Shown here: positions 33,930 to 42,731 of the stretch, piece by piece
Layout of the letters: each line of letters opens with the position of its first letter
Position numbering within the stretch: the stretch's first letter is position 1
Origin: Actinophytocola sp036402745
Lineage (GTDB): Bacteria > Actinomycetota > Actinomycetes > Mycobacteriales > Pseudonocardiaceae
Direction of reading: 5' to 3'
DNA: 64,000 nt
NCBI RefSeq assembly: GCF_036402745.1
Contig: NZ_DASWSJ010000124.1
Span: 3,052-67,051 of the forward strand
Notes under the pieces: generated by a model
What the model was told of the DNA's origin: nothing
Seen by the model: only the letters and a program-made list of their open reading frames with translations
The model's database searches: none
Translations under genes and position numbers: made by a program

Positions 33930-35687
33930 TCAGACGACAGGCTCGAGCAACTCGGGCCGAGCCTCCGGCGCGGCAGCCCGTCGAGCATCCGCCGCAAGAT
34001 CGTCCGGCTGGGTCTGCGAGTCCCGCTCCGCCTCGACCCGAGCCGTGTACACCGAGATCTCCCGCGAGATGGTCGCCTCGTCCCACCCCAGAACCTCCCC
34101 CATCAGAGAAGCGACCTGAGCAGCGCAGTCCACCCCCCGATGCGGATACTCGATGGAGATCCGAGTCCGCCGCGCGAGAGTGTCCTCGACGTGCAAGGCC
34201 CCCTCATGAGAGGCGGCGTAGACGATCTCGACGGCGAGATAGTCCGGCGCGGCGGCCAGCGGGCGCAACAGCTCCGGCCGCCCGTCGGCGAGCTGGAGAA
34301 CTTCGTGCACCAACGACCCGTACCGGTCCAGCAGGTGCCGCACCCGATAGGGATGCAGCCCGTGCCGCGCCCCCAGCTGGTCCACCTGGTTCACCAGCGC
34401 GTGGTACCCATCGGCCCCGAGCAGCGGCACCTTGTCCGTGATCGAGGGCTGCAACCGGCCCGGCAGGTCGGCGGACGCCGCGTCGACGGCGTCGGCGGCC
34501 ATCACCCGGTACGTCGTGTACTTGCCGCCCGCGATCGCGACCAGGCCGGGGGCGACCCGCGCCACGGCGTGCTCGCGGGACAACTTCGACGTCTCCTCCG
34601 ACTCGCCGGCCAGCAGCGGCCGCAGGCCCGCGTACACGCCCTCGATGTCCTCGTGCGTGAGCGGCGTGGCCAGCACCGAGTTGACGTGCTCGAGCAGGTA
34701 GTCGATGTCGTGCTTGGTGGCCGCCGGGTGCGCGAGGTCGAGGTTCCAGTCCGTGTCGGTGGTACCGATGATCCAGTGGTTGCGCCACGGGATGACGAAC
34801 AGGACCGACTTCTCCGTCCGCAGGATCAGCCCGGTCTCCGACACGATCCGGTCCCGCGGCACCACGATGTGCACGCCCTTGCTGGCCCGCACCCGGAACC
34901 GCCCGCGGGAACCGGACAGCCGCTGCAGCTCGTCGGTCCATACCCCGGTGCAGTTGATGACCGCGTTGGCCTGGACCTCGGTCTCCCGGCCGTTCTCGAC
35001 GTCGTGGATCCGCACACCGGACACCCGGTCGGCCTCCCGGGTGAACCCCACGACCTGCGTCGACGTGCGCAGGACCGCGCCGTAGCGCACCGCGGTGCGG
35101 GCGACGGTCATCGTGTGCCGGGCGTCGTCGGCCTGGGCGTCGTAGTAGCGGATGCCGCCGATCAGCGCGGACCGCTTGAGCGCGGGCGCCATCCGCAGCG
35201 CGGCCGCCCGGGTGAGGTGCTTCTGACCGGGCACCGACCGCGCGCCGCCCATGCTGTCGTAGAGGAACAGCCCGGCCGCGGTGTAGGGCCGCTCCCACAC
35301 CCGGTGGGTGAGCGGGTAGAGGAAGCTCACCGGCTTGACCAGATGCGGCGCGAGCCTGGTGAGCATCAGCTCCCGCTCCCGCAGCGCCTCGCGCACCAGC
35401 CCGAACTCGAGCTGCTCGAGGTAGCGGAGCCCGCCGTGGAACAGCTTCGAGGACCGGCTCGACGTGCCGGAGGCCAGGTCACGCGCCTCGACGAGCGCCA
35501 CCCGCAGCCCGCGGGTGGCGGCGTCGAGCGCGGTGCCCGCGCCGACCACTCCGCCGCCGACGACGACCAGGTCGAAGGTCTCCGAGCTCAGCCGCTCCCA
35601 GGCCTCCGCGCGCTCCTCGGTGCCCAACCGGCCACTGATCGTGTCCAGTGTGGAATGGTGCGCGGCGGGCGTACTGCGGTTGGTCAC
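33930..35687 (-). CDS. glpD: FAD-dependent glycerol-3-phosphate dehydrogenase
   Basis: A 585-residue respiratory dehydrogenase that oxidises glycerol-3-phosphate to dihydroxyacetone phosphate and passes electrons to quinone at the membrane. It has the dinucleotide fold FDLVVVGGGVVGAGTALDAA, TRGLRVALVEARDLASGTSS, SSKLFHGGLRYLEQLEFGLV, and the C-terminal DAO_C domain. GTG 35687 follows GAGGAGG. It is divergent from glpF-glpK across 200 bp, so the three form a glycerol regulon. It corresponds to GlpD2 (Rv3302c), next to lpdA in mycobacteria; here glpF-glpK lie between. Confidence 0.95.
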   Translation of the reverse strand: MTNRSTPAAHHSTLDTISGRLGTEERAEAWERLSSETFDLVVVGGGVVGAGTALDAATRGLRVALVEARDLASGTSSRSSKLFHGGLRYLEQLEFGLVREALRERELMLTRLAPHLVKPVSFLYPLTHRVWERPYTAAGLFLYDSMGGARSVPGQKHLTRAAALRMAPALKRSALIGGIRYYDAQADDARHTMTVARTAVRYGAVLRTSTQVVGFTREADRVSGVRIHDVENGRETEVQANAVINCTGVWTDELQRLSGSRGRFRVRASKGVHIVVPRDRIVSETGLILRTEKSVLFVIPWRNHWIIGTTDTDWNLDLAHPAATKHDIDYLLEHVNSVLATPLTHEDIEGVYAGLRPLLAGESEETSKLSREHAVARVAPGLVAIAGGKYTTYRVMAADAVDAASADLPGRLQPSITDKVPLLGADGYHALVNQVDQLGARHGLHPYRVRHLLDRYGSLVHEVLQLADGRPELLRPLAAAPDYLAVEIVYAASHEGALHVEDTLARRTRISIEYPHRGVDCAAQVASLMGEVLGWDEATISREISVYTARVEAERDSQTQPDDLAADARRAAAPEARPELLEPVV

Positions 35688-35887
35688 GGCGCCTCCTCGG
35701 GTACTACCGGCCCGAACGCGATCCACGCTACCGGCCAACCGCTCACCAGGCGCGTTTCGCGGGCATCCGGTACACCTGGACAAGTTGACCTTGCGTACCG
35801 TAGCGTCCGACCTCGCTCAGGGTAGGCACCGGCGCCCCACCCTCCAGGCCACGGTGGCCTACCCACTTCGGTACGAAGGAGTGGGTC
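35688..35887. promoter_or_regulatory. divergent glpD / glpF promoter region
   Basis: A 200-bp intergenic region serving both directions. TTGACC at 35785-35790 could be a -35 box for glpF. No certain operator was recognised; this is where glycerol control would act. Confidence 0.35.
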
Positions 35888-36613
35888 GTGGATCTGAACT
35901 TCGGCGAGATCTTTCTCTGGGAGATGCTCGGCACCGCAGGACTGATTCTGTTCGGTGCGGGTGTCGTGGCCAACGTCGTGCTCAAGAAGACACTGGGCTC
36001 CGGCGGCGGCTGGCTCCTCATCAACATCGGCTGGGGTTTCGCGGTGTTCGTCGGGGCGAGCATCGCCAGCCCGTCCGGGGCGCACATCAACCCGGCGGTC
36101 ACCATCGGGTTGCTCGCCTCCGGAAAGTCGAGCTTCGGCTGGGCGGACGCGCCTGCCTATCTCCTCGGCCAGATGGTCGGCGCCATCATTGGTGCCGTCC
36201 TCGCCTGGGCCGCCTACAAACTGCAGTTCGACACCCACGACGAGCCGGAGAACACCCGCGGGATCTTCTGCACCGGTCCGACCGTGCCCAACTACGCCTG
36301 GAACGTGGTCACCGAGATCATCGGCACCTTCGCGCTGGTCTTCTGGATCCTGCTCAACCCGTCGGTCAACTCCGCCCTCGGCTACGCCGCGGTCTCCTTC
36401 GTCGTGATCGGCATCGGTGCCTCCCTCGGTGGGCCGACCGGTTACGCCATCAACCCGGCGCGTGACCTCGGTCCGCGCATCGCGTACGCCCTGCTGCCGA
36501 TCAAGGGCAAGGGCAGCCCGGACTGGAACTACGCCTGGGTTCCGGTGGCCGGCCCGATCGTCGGCGCGGTTCTCGCCGGGCTCGTCTACCAGCTCCTGCC
36601 GGCCGCGTCCTGA
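35888..36613 (+). CDS. glpF: glycerol facilitator (aquaglyceroporin)
   Basis: A 241-residue major intrinsic protein with six membrane helices and both pore motifs, HINPAVTIGL and AINPARDLGPR. The Asp after the second NPAR is the mark of glycerol facilitators rather than water channels. It lets glycerol diffuse in, to be trapped by GlpK, encoded 17 bp downstream. GTG 35888 follows AAGGAG. Confidence 0.95.
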   Translation: MDLNFGEIFLWEMLGTAGLILFGAGVVANVVLKKTLGSGGGWLLINIGWGFAVFVGASIASPSGAHINPAVTIGLLASGKSSFGWADAPAYLLGQMVGAIIGAVLAWAAYKLQFDTHDEPENTRGIFCTGPTVPNYAWNVVTEIIGTFALVFWILLNPSVNSALGYAAVSFVVIGIGASLGGPTGYAINPARDLGPRIAYALLPIKGKGSPDWNYAWVPVAGPIVGAVLAGLVYQLLPAAS

Positions 36614-36630
36614 ACCAGAGAGGCACATCG

Positions 36631-38145
36631 ATGACGAGTTACGTAGCCGCGATCGACCAGGGCACGACGTCGACCCGGTGCATGGTCTTCAGCCACGCCG
36701 GCGAGGTGGTGGCGGTCAACCAGAAGGAGCACGAGCAGATCTTCCCGCGGGCCGGCTGGGTCGAGCACGACCCGGAGGAGGTCTGGCGCAACACGCGTGA
36801 GGTGGCCGCGGGCGCCCTCGCCACCGCGGACCTCAAGGCCAGCGACATCGTCGCGGTCGGCATCACCAACCAGCGCGAGACCGCGGTGGTGTGGGACAAG
36901 GCGACCGGCAAGCCGGTGTACAACGCGATCGTCTGGCAGGACACCCGCACCGACCGGATCTGCGCCGAGCTGGAGGCGCTCGGCGGCGGGCAGGACCGGT
37001 ACAAGGCGAAGACGGGCCTGCCGCTGGCGACCTACTTCTCCGGCCCGAAGGTGCGCTGGATCCTCGACAACGTCGAGGGCGCGCGGCAGCGGGCCGAGGC
37101 CGGTGAGCTGCTGTTCGGCAACATGGACACCTGGCTGCTGTGGAACATGACCGGCGGCCCGGACGGCGGCGTGCACGTCACCGACCCGACCAACGCGTCC
37201 CGCACGCTGCTGATGGATCTGTCCACTTTGGCCTGGGACGAGTCCATCGCCGAGGACATGAAGATCCCCCTGTCGATGCTGCCGCAGATCCGGTCGTCGT
37301 CGGAGGAGTACGGCAAGGTCCGGGAGCGCGGCGCGCTCGCCGGGGTGCCGATCGCCGGGATCCTCGGTGACCAGCAGGCGGCGACGTTCGGCCAGGCGTG
37401 CCTGTCGGTCGGCGAGGCCAAGAACACCTACGGCACCGGCAACTTCGTGCTCCTCAACACCGGCCACGAGCAGGTGGCGAGCGAGAACGGGCTGCTCACC
37501 ACGGTCTGCTACAAGATCGGCGCGCAGGACCCGGTCTACGCGCTGGAGGGCTCGATCGCGGTCACCGGCTCGCTGGTGCAGTGGGTCCGGGACAACCTCG
37601 GCATGATCTCCTCGGCGCCGGAGATCGAGGAGCACGCGCGCACGGTCGAGGACAACGGCGGCTGCTACTTCGTGCCGGCGTTCTCCGGGTTGTTCGCGCC
37701 GTACTGGCGCTCGGACGCGCGCGGCGCGATCGTCGGGCTCACCCGGTTCGTCAACAAGGGCCACCTCGCGCGGGCGGTCCTGGAGGCGACGGCGTTCCAG
37801 ACCCGCGAGGTCATCGACGCGATGAACGCCGACTCCGGGGTGCCGCTGACGGCGCTCAAGGTCGACGGCGGCATGGTCGGCAACGAGCTGCTGATGCAGT
37901 TCCAGGCGGACATCCTCAACGTGCCGGTGATCCGGCCGGTCGTCGCGGAGACCACCGCGCTGGGTGCCGCCTACGCGGCGGGCCTGGCGGTCGGGTTCTG
38001 GGCGGGCGAGGACGACATCCGCAACAACTGGGCGAAGGACAAGGAGTGGACCCCGGCGATGGACGACGCGGCCCGCGAGAAGACCTACGCCCTGTGGAAG
38101 AAGGCCGTGACCCGCACGTTCGACTGGGTCGAGGCGGACGACTGA
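36631..38145 (+). CDS. glpK: glycerol kinase
   Basis: A 504-residue FGGY-family kinase that phosphorylates glycerol to sn-glycerol-3-phosphate. N-terminal ATP motif AIDQGTTSTRCMVF, substrate region NQRETAVVWDKATGKPVYNA, WQDTRT, and C-terminal LKVDGGMVGNELLMQFQADI with ALGAAYAAGLAVGFW. It lies 17 bp after glpF and ends before a strong hairpin at 38156-38187. It contains one near-copy of the GTCCA-N3-TGGAC motif (37221-37233). Confidence 0.97.
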   Translation: MTSYVAAIDQGTTSTRCMVFSHAGEVVAVNQKEHEQIFPRAGWVEHDPEEVWRNTREVAAGALATADLKASDIVAVGITNQRETAVVWDKATGKPVYNAIVWQDTRTDRICAELEALGGGQDRYKAKTGLPLATYFSGPKVRWILDNVEGARQRAEAGELLFGNMDTWLLWNMTGGPDGGVHVTDPTNASRTLLMDLSTLAWDESIAEDMKIPLSMLPQIRSSSEEYGKVRERGALAGVPIAGILGDQQAATFGQACLSVGEAKNTYGTGNFVLLNTGHEQVASENGLLTTVCYKIGAQDPVYALEGSIAVTGSLVQWVRDNLGMISSAPEIEEHARTVEDNGGCYFVPAFSGLFAPYWRSDARGAIVGLTRFVNKGHLARAVLEATAFQTREVIDAMNADSGVPLTALKVDGGMVGNELLMQFQADILNVPVIRPVVAETTALGAAYAAGLAVGFWAGEDDIRNNWAKDKEWTPAMDDAAREKTYALWKKAVTRTFDWVEADD

Positions 38146-38155
38146 CCCCCGATGT

Positions 38156-38187
38156 CCGTGGATGCCGCCCGCCGGTGGCATCCACGG
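38156..38187. terminator. bidirectional terminator hairpin between glpK and lpdA
   Basis: CCGTGGATGCC (38156-38166) and GGCATCCACGG (38177-38187) form a perfect 11-bp stem with a 10-nt loop between convergent genes. No T-tract. A short direct repeat GTCCAGGTCGTC follows at 38195-38219, covering the lpdA stop. Confidence 0.75.
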
Positions 38188-38204
38188 GCCGTCGGTCCAG
38201 GTCG

Positions 38205-39608
38205 TCAGTCCAGGTCGTCGTGGCGCATGAGGCGCCGGCCGGCCTCCACGATGGAGCCCGACAGCGACGGGTAGACCGAGAACGTGTGCGTCAGGTGCTC
38301 GACGGTGAGCTGGTTCTGCACGGCCAGCGCGATCGGCAGGATCAGCTCGCTGGCCATCGGCGCCACCACCACGCCGCCGATGACCACGCCGGTCGCCGGG
38401 CGGCAGAACAGCTTGACGAAGCCGCGGTGCACGCCTTCCATCTTGGCCCGCGCGTTGGTGGCCAGCGGCAGCATGATCGTGCGGGCCGGCACCTCGCCGG
38501 AGTCGATCGCCTGCTGGCTGATGCCGACCGTGGCGATCTCCGGGTGGGTGAACACGTTGGCGGCCACGGTCTTGAGCTTGATCGGCGCCACCCCCTCGCC
38601 CAGCGCGTGCCACATCGCGATCCGGCCCTGCATCGCCGCGACCGACGCGAGCATCAGCAGCCCGGTGCAGTCGCCGGCCGCGTAGACGCCGGGCACGTTC
38701 GTGCGGGACACCCGGTCCACCGAGACGAACCCGCCCTGCCCCGGCTCGATGCCGACCTTGTCGAGGCCGATGTCGGCGGTGTTGGGCACCGAGCCGACGG
38801 TCATCAGCGCGTGGCTGGCCTCGACCGTGTCGCCGCCGCGCAGGTGCACGATGACGCCCTTGGCGGTCCGCTCAACCCGCTCGGCCCGCGCGTACTTGAT
38901 GACCGACGTGCCGCGCGCGGCGTAGACGTCCTCCAGCACGGCGGCGGCGTCCGCGTCCTCGTGCGGCAGCACCCGGTCGCGGCTGGAGATCAGCGTGACC
39001 CGCACGCCCATCTCGGTGTAGGCCGACACGAACTCGGCACCGGTGACGCCCGAGCCCACGACGACGAGGTGCTCGGGCAGCTCGGGCAGGTCGTAGATCT
39101 GGCGCCAGTCGAGGATCCGCTCGCCGTCGGGCTCCGAGCCGGGCAGGATCCGCGGCGTGGCCCCGGTGGCGATCAGTACGACGTCCGCGTCGAGCACCTC
39201 CGACGAGCCGTCGTAGCCGACCGCGACCACCCGGTGCGCGGCGAGGCCCGTGCGGTCGTCGCAGAACTTGGCGGTGCCGTTGATGACCCGCACGCCCTCG
39301 CGCTGCACCCGGTTGCGCACGTCGGCCGACTGCGCGAGCGCGAGCCCCTTCACCCGTCCGTGGACCACGGGGAGGTCGACCGGGGGCAGCTGGCTGTCCG
39401 TGCGGATGCCGAGTTCGTCGGCGTTGTGGAACGCGGACCGGGCGCCCGCGGAGGCGATGAACGTCTTGGACGGGACACAGTCGTAGAGCACGCACGCGCC
39501 GCCGAGGCCGTCCCGCTCGACGATCGTGACGTCGGCCCCGTGCTGCGCGGCGACCAGCGCGGCCTCGTAGCCCGCCGGGCCGCCGCCCATGATCACGATC
39601 CGGGTCAC
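38205..39608 (-). CDS. lpdA: LpdA-type NAD(P)H quinone oxidoreductase (flavoprotein disulfide reductase family)
   Basis: The 467-residue protein resembles M. tuberculosis LpdA (Rv3303c): VIMGGGPAGYEAALVAAQHG, VVVGSGVTGAEFVSAYTEMG, VSRTNVPGVYAAGDCTGLLM and a dimerisation domain ending RRLMRHDDLD. The C-terminal His-Glu pair of true lipoamide dehydrogenases is replaced (VYPSLSGSIVEA), so it is not a lipoamide enzyme; the mycobacterial protein reduces quinones. Here the active-site segment GGACVLYDCVPSKT keeps both Cys39 and Cys44, whereas I recall the first being Ala in the mycobacterial protein. GTG 39608 follows GGGGAG. Confidence 0.88.
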   Translation of the reverse strand: MTRIVIMGGGPAGYEAALVAAQHGADVTIVERDGLGGACVLYDCVPSKTFIASAGARSAFHNADELGIRTDSQLPPVDLPVVHGRVKGLALAQSADVRNRVQREGVRVINGTAKFCDDRTGLAAHRVVAVGYDGSSEVLDADVVLIATGATPRILPGSEPDGERILDWRQIYDLPELPEHLVVVGSGVTGAEFVSAYTEMGVRVTLISSRDRVLPHEDADAAAVLEDVYAARGTSVIKYARAERVERTAKGVIVHLRGGDTVEASHALMTVGSVPNTADIGLDKVGIEPGQGGFVSVDRVSRTNVPGVYAAGDCTGLLMLASVAAMQGRIAMWHALGEGVAPIKLKTVAANVFTHPEIATVGISQQAIDSGEVPARTIMLPLATNARAKMEGVHRGFVKLFCRPATGVVIGGVVVAPMASELILPIALAVQNQLTVEHLTHTFSVYPSLSGSIVEAGRRLMRHDDLD

Positions 39609-39715
39609 CCGGAGCTCCCCTCGTAGTTCGCGAGCGCGGACGCGGCCAACGTTACGCGGCGAACCCGACGCGAACACGCCTGCGCCATGGCGGCGCGCAT
39701 GATCCGGGGTATCGC

Positions 39716-39721
39716 TACGCT
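39716..39721 (+). promoter_or_regulatory. -10 box for leaderless GGCT-like gene
   Basis: TACGCT ends 7 nt before GTG 39729. Confidence 0.6.
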
Positions 39722-39728
39722 GTCGGAC

Positions 39729-40181
39729 GTGCCGCTCTACGCCGCGTACGGGTCCAACATGGATCCCGCCCAGATGATGGAGCGAGCGCCGCACTCGCCG
39801 ATGGCGGGGACCGGTTGGCTCGTGGGCTGGCGCCTGACCTTCGGCGGCGAGGACCTGGGCTGGGAAGGTGCCCTCGCCACCCTCGTCGAGGAGGCCGGCA
39901 CCCAGGTCTTCGTGGTGCTCTACGACGTGACCCCGGAGGACGAGGCCCGGCTGGACCGCTGGGAGGGCTCCGAGCTGGGGCTCCACTCGAAGATCCGGCT
40001 GCGCGTGCAGACGCTGGAGGGGTCCGTGCTGGCCTGGCTCTACGTGCTGGACGCGTACGAGGGTGGGCTGCCGTCGGCGCGGTACCTGGGCGTGGTGTCG
40101 GACGCGGCCGAGTCGGCGGGGGCACCGGCCGACTACGTGGCCGACCTGCGCATCCGCCCCTGCCAGGGCATCGGCCCCTGA
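39729..40181 (+). CDS. gamma-glutamylcyclotransferase-fold (AIG2-like) protein
   Basis: A 150-residue GGCT-fold protein: it starts VPLYAAYGSNMDPAQM, with the YGSNM loop that binds the substrate alpha-carboxylate, followed by VFVVLYDVTPEDEARLDRWE with the probable catalytic Glu and a WLYVLD strand. The family acts on gamma-glutamyl amines or similar peptides; the true substrate is unknown. GTG 39729 has no ribosome site and follows TACGCT by 7 nt. It sits where Rv3304 lies next to lpdA. Confidence 0.8.
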   Translation: MPLYAAYGSNMDPAQMMERAPHSPMAGTGWLVGWRLTFGGEDLGWEGALATLVEEAGTQVFVVLYDVTPEDEARLDRWEGSELGLHSKIRLRVQTLEGSVLAWLYVLDAYEGGLPSARYLGVVSDAAESAGAPADYVADLRIRPCQGIGP

Positions 40182-40250
40182 TCGCACCCGAAGCCCCGCG
40201 ACCAGTCCCGCCCCGCGAACCGTGATCGATGCCGCACGCGACCGGCCCTG

Positions 40251-40322
40251 CCGCCGTGGCGCGGCGTGCCGCCGTGGTCCGGCGTGCCGCAGCGGTCCGG
40301 CGTGCCGCTGGGGCGGTGCGTG
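40251..40322. repeat. 18-bp tandem repeat, four units
   Basis: Units start at 40251, 40269, 40287 and 40305; consensus CCGCCGTGGTCCGGCGTG, the last unit most diverged. Confidence 0.75.
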
Positions 40323-40425
40323 CAATCGCAAACGCCGATCGATGGACGTTGGCCACTCCGCCCGGGGGACCCCTGTTCTAACCCTATCCGCCAGGTCCGA
40401 CAGTTCCGGGGTAGCAAGATCGACT

Positions 40426-40456
40426 TGTGGACAACTCGGCGGGTTGTGGACAACTC
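40426..40456 (+). repeat. paired TGTGGACAACTC elements (DnaA-box-like), pair 2
   Basis: Perfect 12-mers at 40426-40437 and 40445-40456, 19-bp period, pointing toward the small membrane protein gene at 40650. Confidence 0.75.
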
Positions 40457-40491
40457 GGCGACCCGGGCAGGGCCGGGGCCCGAGGTCGTCG

Positions 40492-40551
40492 GCCCTTGAT
40501 GCCGATCGCGCGGCACGGTCGTCCGCCCTTGATGCCGATCGCGCGGCACGG
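40492..40551. repeat. duplicated 27-bp sequence
   Basis: Identical 27-mers at 40492-40518 and 40525-40551 (period 33 bp), each containing CTTGATGCCGATCGCG. Confidence 0.75.
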
Positions 40552-40649
40552 GATAGTAGCCACATGGGTGCCCGGCCTGAGTGTCCTCACAGTCCCAGCG
40601 GGCGCCAGCAACCCGAGGTCCGCGACGCCGGCCGCTGCGGAGACCCGTC

Positions 40650-40940
40650 GTGAGCAAGCACGGCATCAAGCAGCTGCCGCGGACCGGCCACGGCGACTCG
40701 CTCTGCAAGCACACCAGCCCGGGCAGCTGCACGTGGTGGTGCTCCTACGGCCGGTTCGTGAAGGTGTGCCTCGCGCTGCTCGTCGTCATCGGGGGGTTCG
40801 CCGCGATCAGCCTGTTCCTCGACGAGTCCGGCGGCGTCGACCGGCTGATCGACGCCGGCATCGCACTCGGCGCGTACGGCGTCGTCGTGATCACCCTCAT
40901 CTTCGTCGCCAACCAGCGCGACGGGGGCGACCACTACTGA
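40650..40940 (+). CDS. small two-helix membrane protein
   Basis: A 96-residue protein with a Cys/His-rich cytoplasmic start (DSLCKHTSPGSCTWWCS) and two membrane helices (VKVCLALLVVIGGFAAISLF and IALGAYGVVVITLIFVAN). The C-H-C-C cluster could bind zinc or iron, or be a lipid-exposed cap. I do not recognise the family. GTG 40650 follows GGAG. Its end overlaps the convergent M20 gene by 7 bp. Confidence 0.7.
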   Translation: MSKHGIKQLPRTGHGDSLCKHTSPGSCTWWCSYGRFVKVCLALLVVIGGFAAISLFLDESGGVDRLIDAGIALGAYGVVVITLIFVANQRDGGDHY

Positions 40941-42229
40941 ACCAGCGCCGCCAGCGCGGTGTGGGTCAGCACGCGAACCCCGGTGAGCAGGGCCCGCTCG
41001 TCCAGCTGGAACGTCGGCTGGTGCAGGTCGGGCTGCTTGCCCTCGCCGGACCACACGCCGAGCCGCGCGAACGAGCCCGAGACGTGCTCCAGGTACCACC
41101 CGAAGTCCTCCCCACCGGAGGACTGCTTGGTACTGGTCACCGCCTGCTCGCCCAGCGCGGCCTCGACGCCGGCCCGCATGACGGCGGTGCTCTCCTCGTC
41201 GTTGACCACCGGCGGCACGCCGCGGCGGTGCTCCAGCTCGAAGCCGACCCCGGTGGGCGCCAGCAGCGACTCGACCAGACCCGCGACCAGCGGCTCCAGG
41301 TCGGCCCACACCTCGTGGTCGCCGGTGCGCAGCGTGCCGCGCAGGACGCCGTCCTGCGGGACCGCGTTCGGCGCCTCGCCCGCGTGCACCGCGCCCCACA
41401 CCAGCACGGTGCCCGAGCGCGGGTCGATCCGCCGGGACAGCAGCGCGGGCAGCCCGGTGATGACCGTGCCGAGCGCGTGCACGAGGTCGGCGGTGAGGTG
41501 CGGGCGGGACGTGTGCCCACCCGGCGACGTCAGCCGCAGCTCCAGCAGGTCGGTGGCCGACGTGATCGCGCCGACCCGCATGCCGACGCTGCCCACCTGC
41601 AGGCGCGGGTCGCAGTGCAGGCCGAAGATCGAGTCCACGCCGTCGAGCCCGCCCGCGGCGATGACGTCCAGCGCGCCGCCCGGCATGACCTCCTCGGCCG
41701 GCTGGAACACCAGCCGCACCCGGCCGGGCAGCTCGGGGGCCGCCGCCAGCGCGATACCGGCGGCGATGAGCATCGACGTGTGCGCGTCGTGTCCGCACGC
41801 GTGTGCGGCGCCGGGCACGGTCGAGGCGTAGGGCAGGCCGGTGAGCTCGGTGAGCGGCAGCGCGTCCATGTCGGCCCGCAGCGCCACACACCGGTCGCCG
41901 GTGCCGACGTCGCAGATCAGCCCGGTGCCGCTGTCGAAGAGCTTCGGCCGCAGGCCCGCGGCGGAGAGCAGGCCGGCGACGAGCTCGGTGGTGGCGAACT
42001 CGCGCCGGGACAGCTCCGGGTGCGCGTGGATGTGCCGGTACCAGGCGAGCACGTCGAGCGCGTTGCGCGCGAGCCAGTCGTCCAGCCAGCCCGGTCCGCG
42101 CCCTGCCCCGATGTCCTCCACAGTGGGCATACTGACGCCCCTGTCGGTGATCAGCACGCCGACCCCGTCTGTCGTTGGCACGTCTTCCGGGTCCCGTTGC
42201 GTTCCGGACCGCGAATCGAGCACTGTCAC
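40934..42229 (-). CDS. M20-family amidohydrolase (AmiA/AmiB-like)
   Basis: A 431-residue metallo-amidohydrolase: HAHPELSRREF, ALRADMDALPLTEL, HACGHDAHTSML (metal ligands), QPAEEVMPGGA and SSGGEDFGWYL. Such enzymes hydrolyse N-acyl amino acids or peptides such as hippurate or N-acetyl-L,L-diaminopimelate with two divalent metals; the substrate is unknown. GTG 42229 has a strong AGGAGG site. ATG 42130 would give a protein closer to family length but has a weak site, so the first 33 residues may be an extra N-terminal extension. Position matches Rv3305c/Rv3306c. Confidence 0.88.
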   Translation of the reverse strand: MTVLDSRSGTQRDPEDVPTTDGVGVLITDRGVSMPTVEDIGAGRGPGWLDDWLARNALDVLAWYRHIHAHPELSRREFATTELVAGLLSAAGLRPKLFDSGTGLICDVGTGDRCVALRADMDALPLTELTGLPYASTVPGAAHACGHDAHTSMLIAAGIALAAAPELPGRVRLVFQPAEEVMPGGALDVIAAGGLDGVDSIFGLHCDPRLQVGSVGMRVGAITSATDLLELRLTSPGGHTSRPHLTADLVHALGTVITGLPALLSRRIDPRSGTVLVWGAVHAGEAPNAVPQDGVLRGTLRTGDHEVWADLEPLVAGLVESLLAPTGVGFELEHRRGVPPVVNDEESTAVMRAGVEAALGEQAVTSTKQSSGGEDFGWYLEHVSGSFARLGVWSGEGKQPDLHQPTFQLDERALLTGVRVLTHTALAALVQ

Positions 42230-42406
42230 GCGGTCCTCCTGCGATGGCCCGTGCGCTTGGTTTCGTTCTTGGATGCAGCAATCCTGCACCATGGGCGGTT
42301 GAGGATCGAACGAGGTTCCCTGGTCAACCGACTGCCGGTACAACCAGTGCGCCGAACGGCCCGCGTGGTTCAGCCTGGCTAAACGATCACGATCGGCCAA
42401 CGACCG

Positions 42407-42718
42407 TCAGCCGCCGCCACCGCCCTCGGCCTTCTTGCGCCGCTTGCGGCGGACGCTGCGTCCCCAGATGACGAGGCCGACGAGAACGACCGACGTCACG
42501 CCCATCACGAGCTTGCGCCGCGACTCGGCCTTGTCGGCCTCGGTCTGCGGCTTGTTGATCGGCACGGACGGCGCGGTGGCGCCGGGCGCGGACGGGGCGG
42601 TCGTGGTGGGCTGCTCCGCGAACACGTGCGTGGCGGGTTCGGCCGCCGCGGTGCCGACAGGGAGTGCCAGGAACAAGCTCAGCAAGCCGACGATCACGAG
42701 TCGGGTGGCACTCCGCAT
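42407..42718 (-). CDS. small secreted/membrane-anchored hypothetical protein
   Basis: A 103-residue protein with a signal peptide (LVIVGLLSLFLALPVGTAAA, cut near AAA-EP), a Thr/Pro/Ala-rich exported stretch, and a C-terminal helix (LVMGVTSVVLVGLVIWG) with a basic stop-transfer tail (RSVRRKRRKK). Topology would be outside to inside, as in a small cell-wall-facing anchor. No family recognised. ATG 42718 lies 7 nt after TAGAGT, whose first bases are the stop codon of meaB. Confidence 0.7.
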   Translation of the reverse strand: MRSATRLVIVGLLSLFLALPVGTAAAEPATHVFAEQPTTTAPSAPGATAPSVPINKPQTEADKAESRRKLVMGVTSVVLVGLVIWGRSVRRKRRKKAEGGGGG

Positions 42719-42725
42719 GGTCAAG

Positions 42726-42731
42726 ACTCTA
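42726..42731 (-). promoter_or_regulatory. -10 box overlapping the meaB stop codon
   Basis: TAGAGT on the minus strand; TAG is the meaB stop and the start codon at 42718 is 7 nt downstream. Confidence 0.5.

Larger units (their letters stand above)
40182..40649. other. repeat-rich intergenic region, 468 bp
   Basis: No credible gene. From left to right it holds four 18-bp repeats (40251-40322), a pair of TGTGGACAACTC elements (40426-40456), a duplicated 27-mer (40492-40551) and the ribosome site GGAG of the following small membrane protein. Short open frames exist but lack ribosome sites and coding character. Confidence 0.7.

Noticed and set aside
40266..40499. Short open frames in the repeat-rich spacer
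   Set aside because: No ribosome sites, composition follows the repeats, and no resemblance to known proteins.
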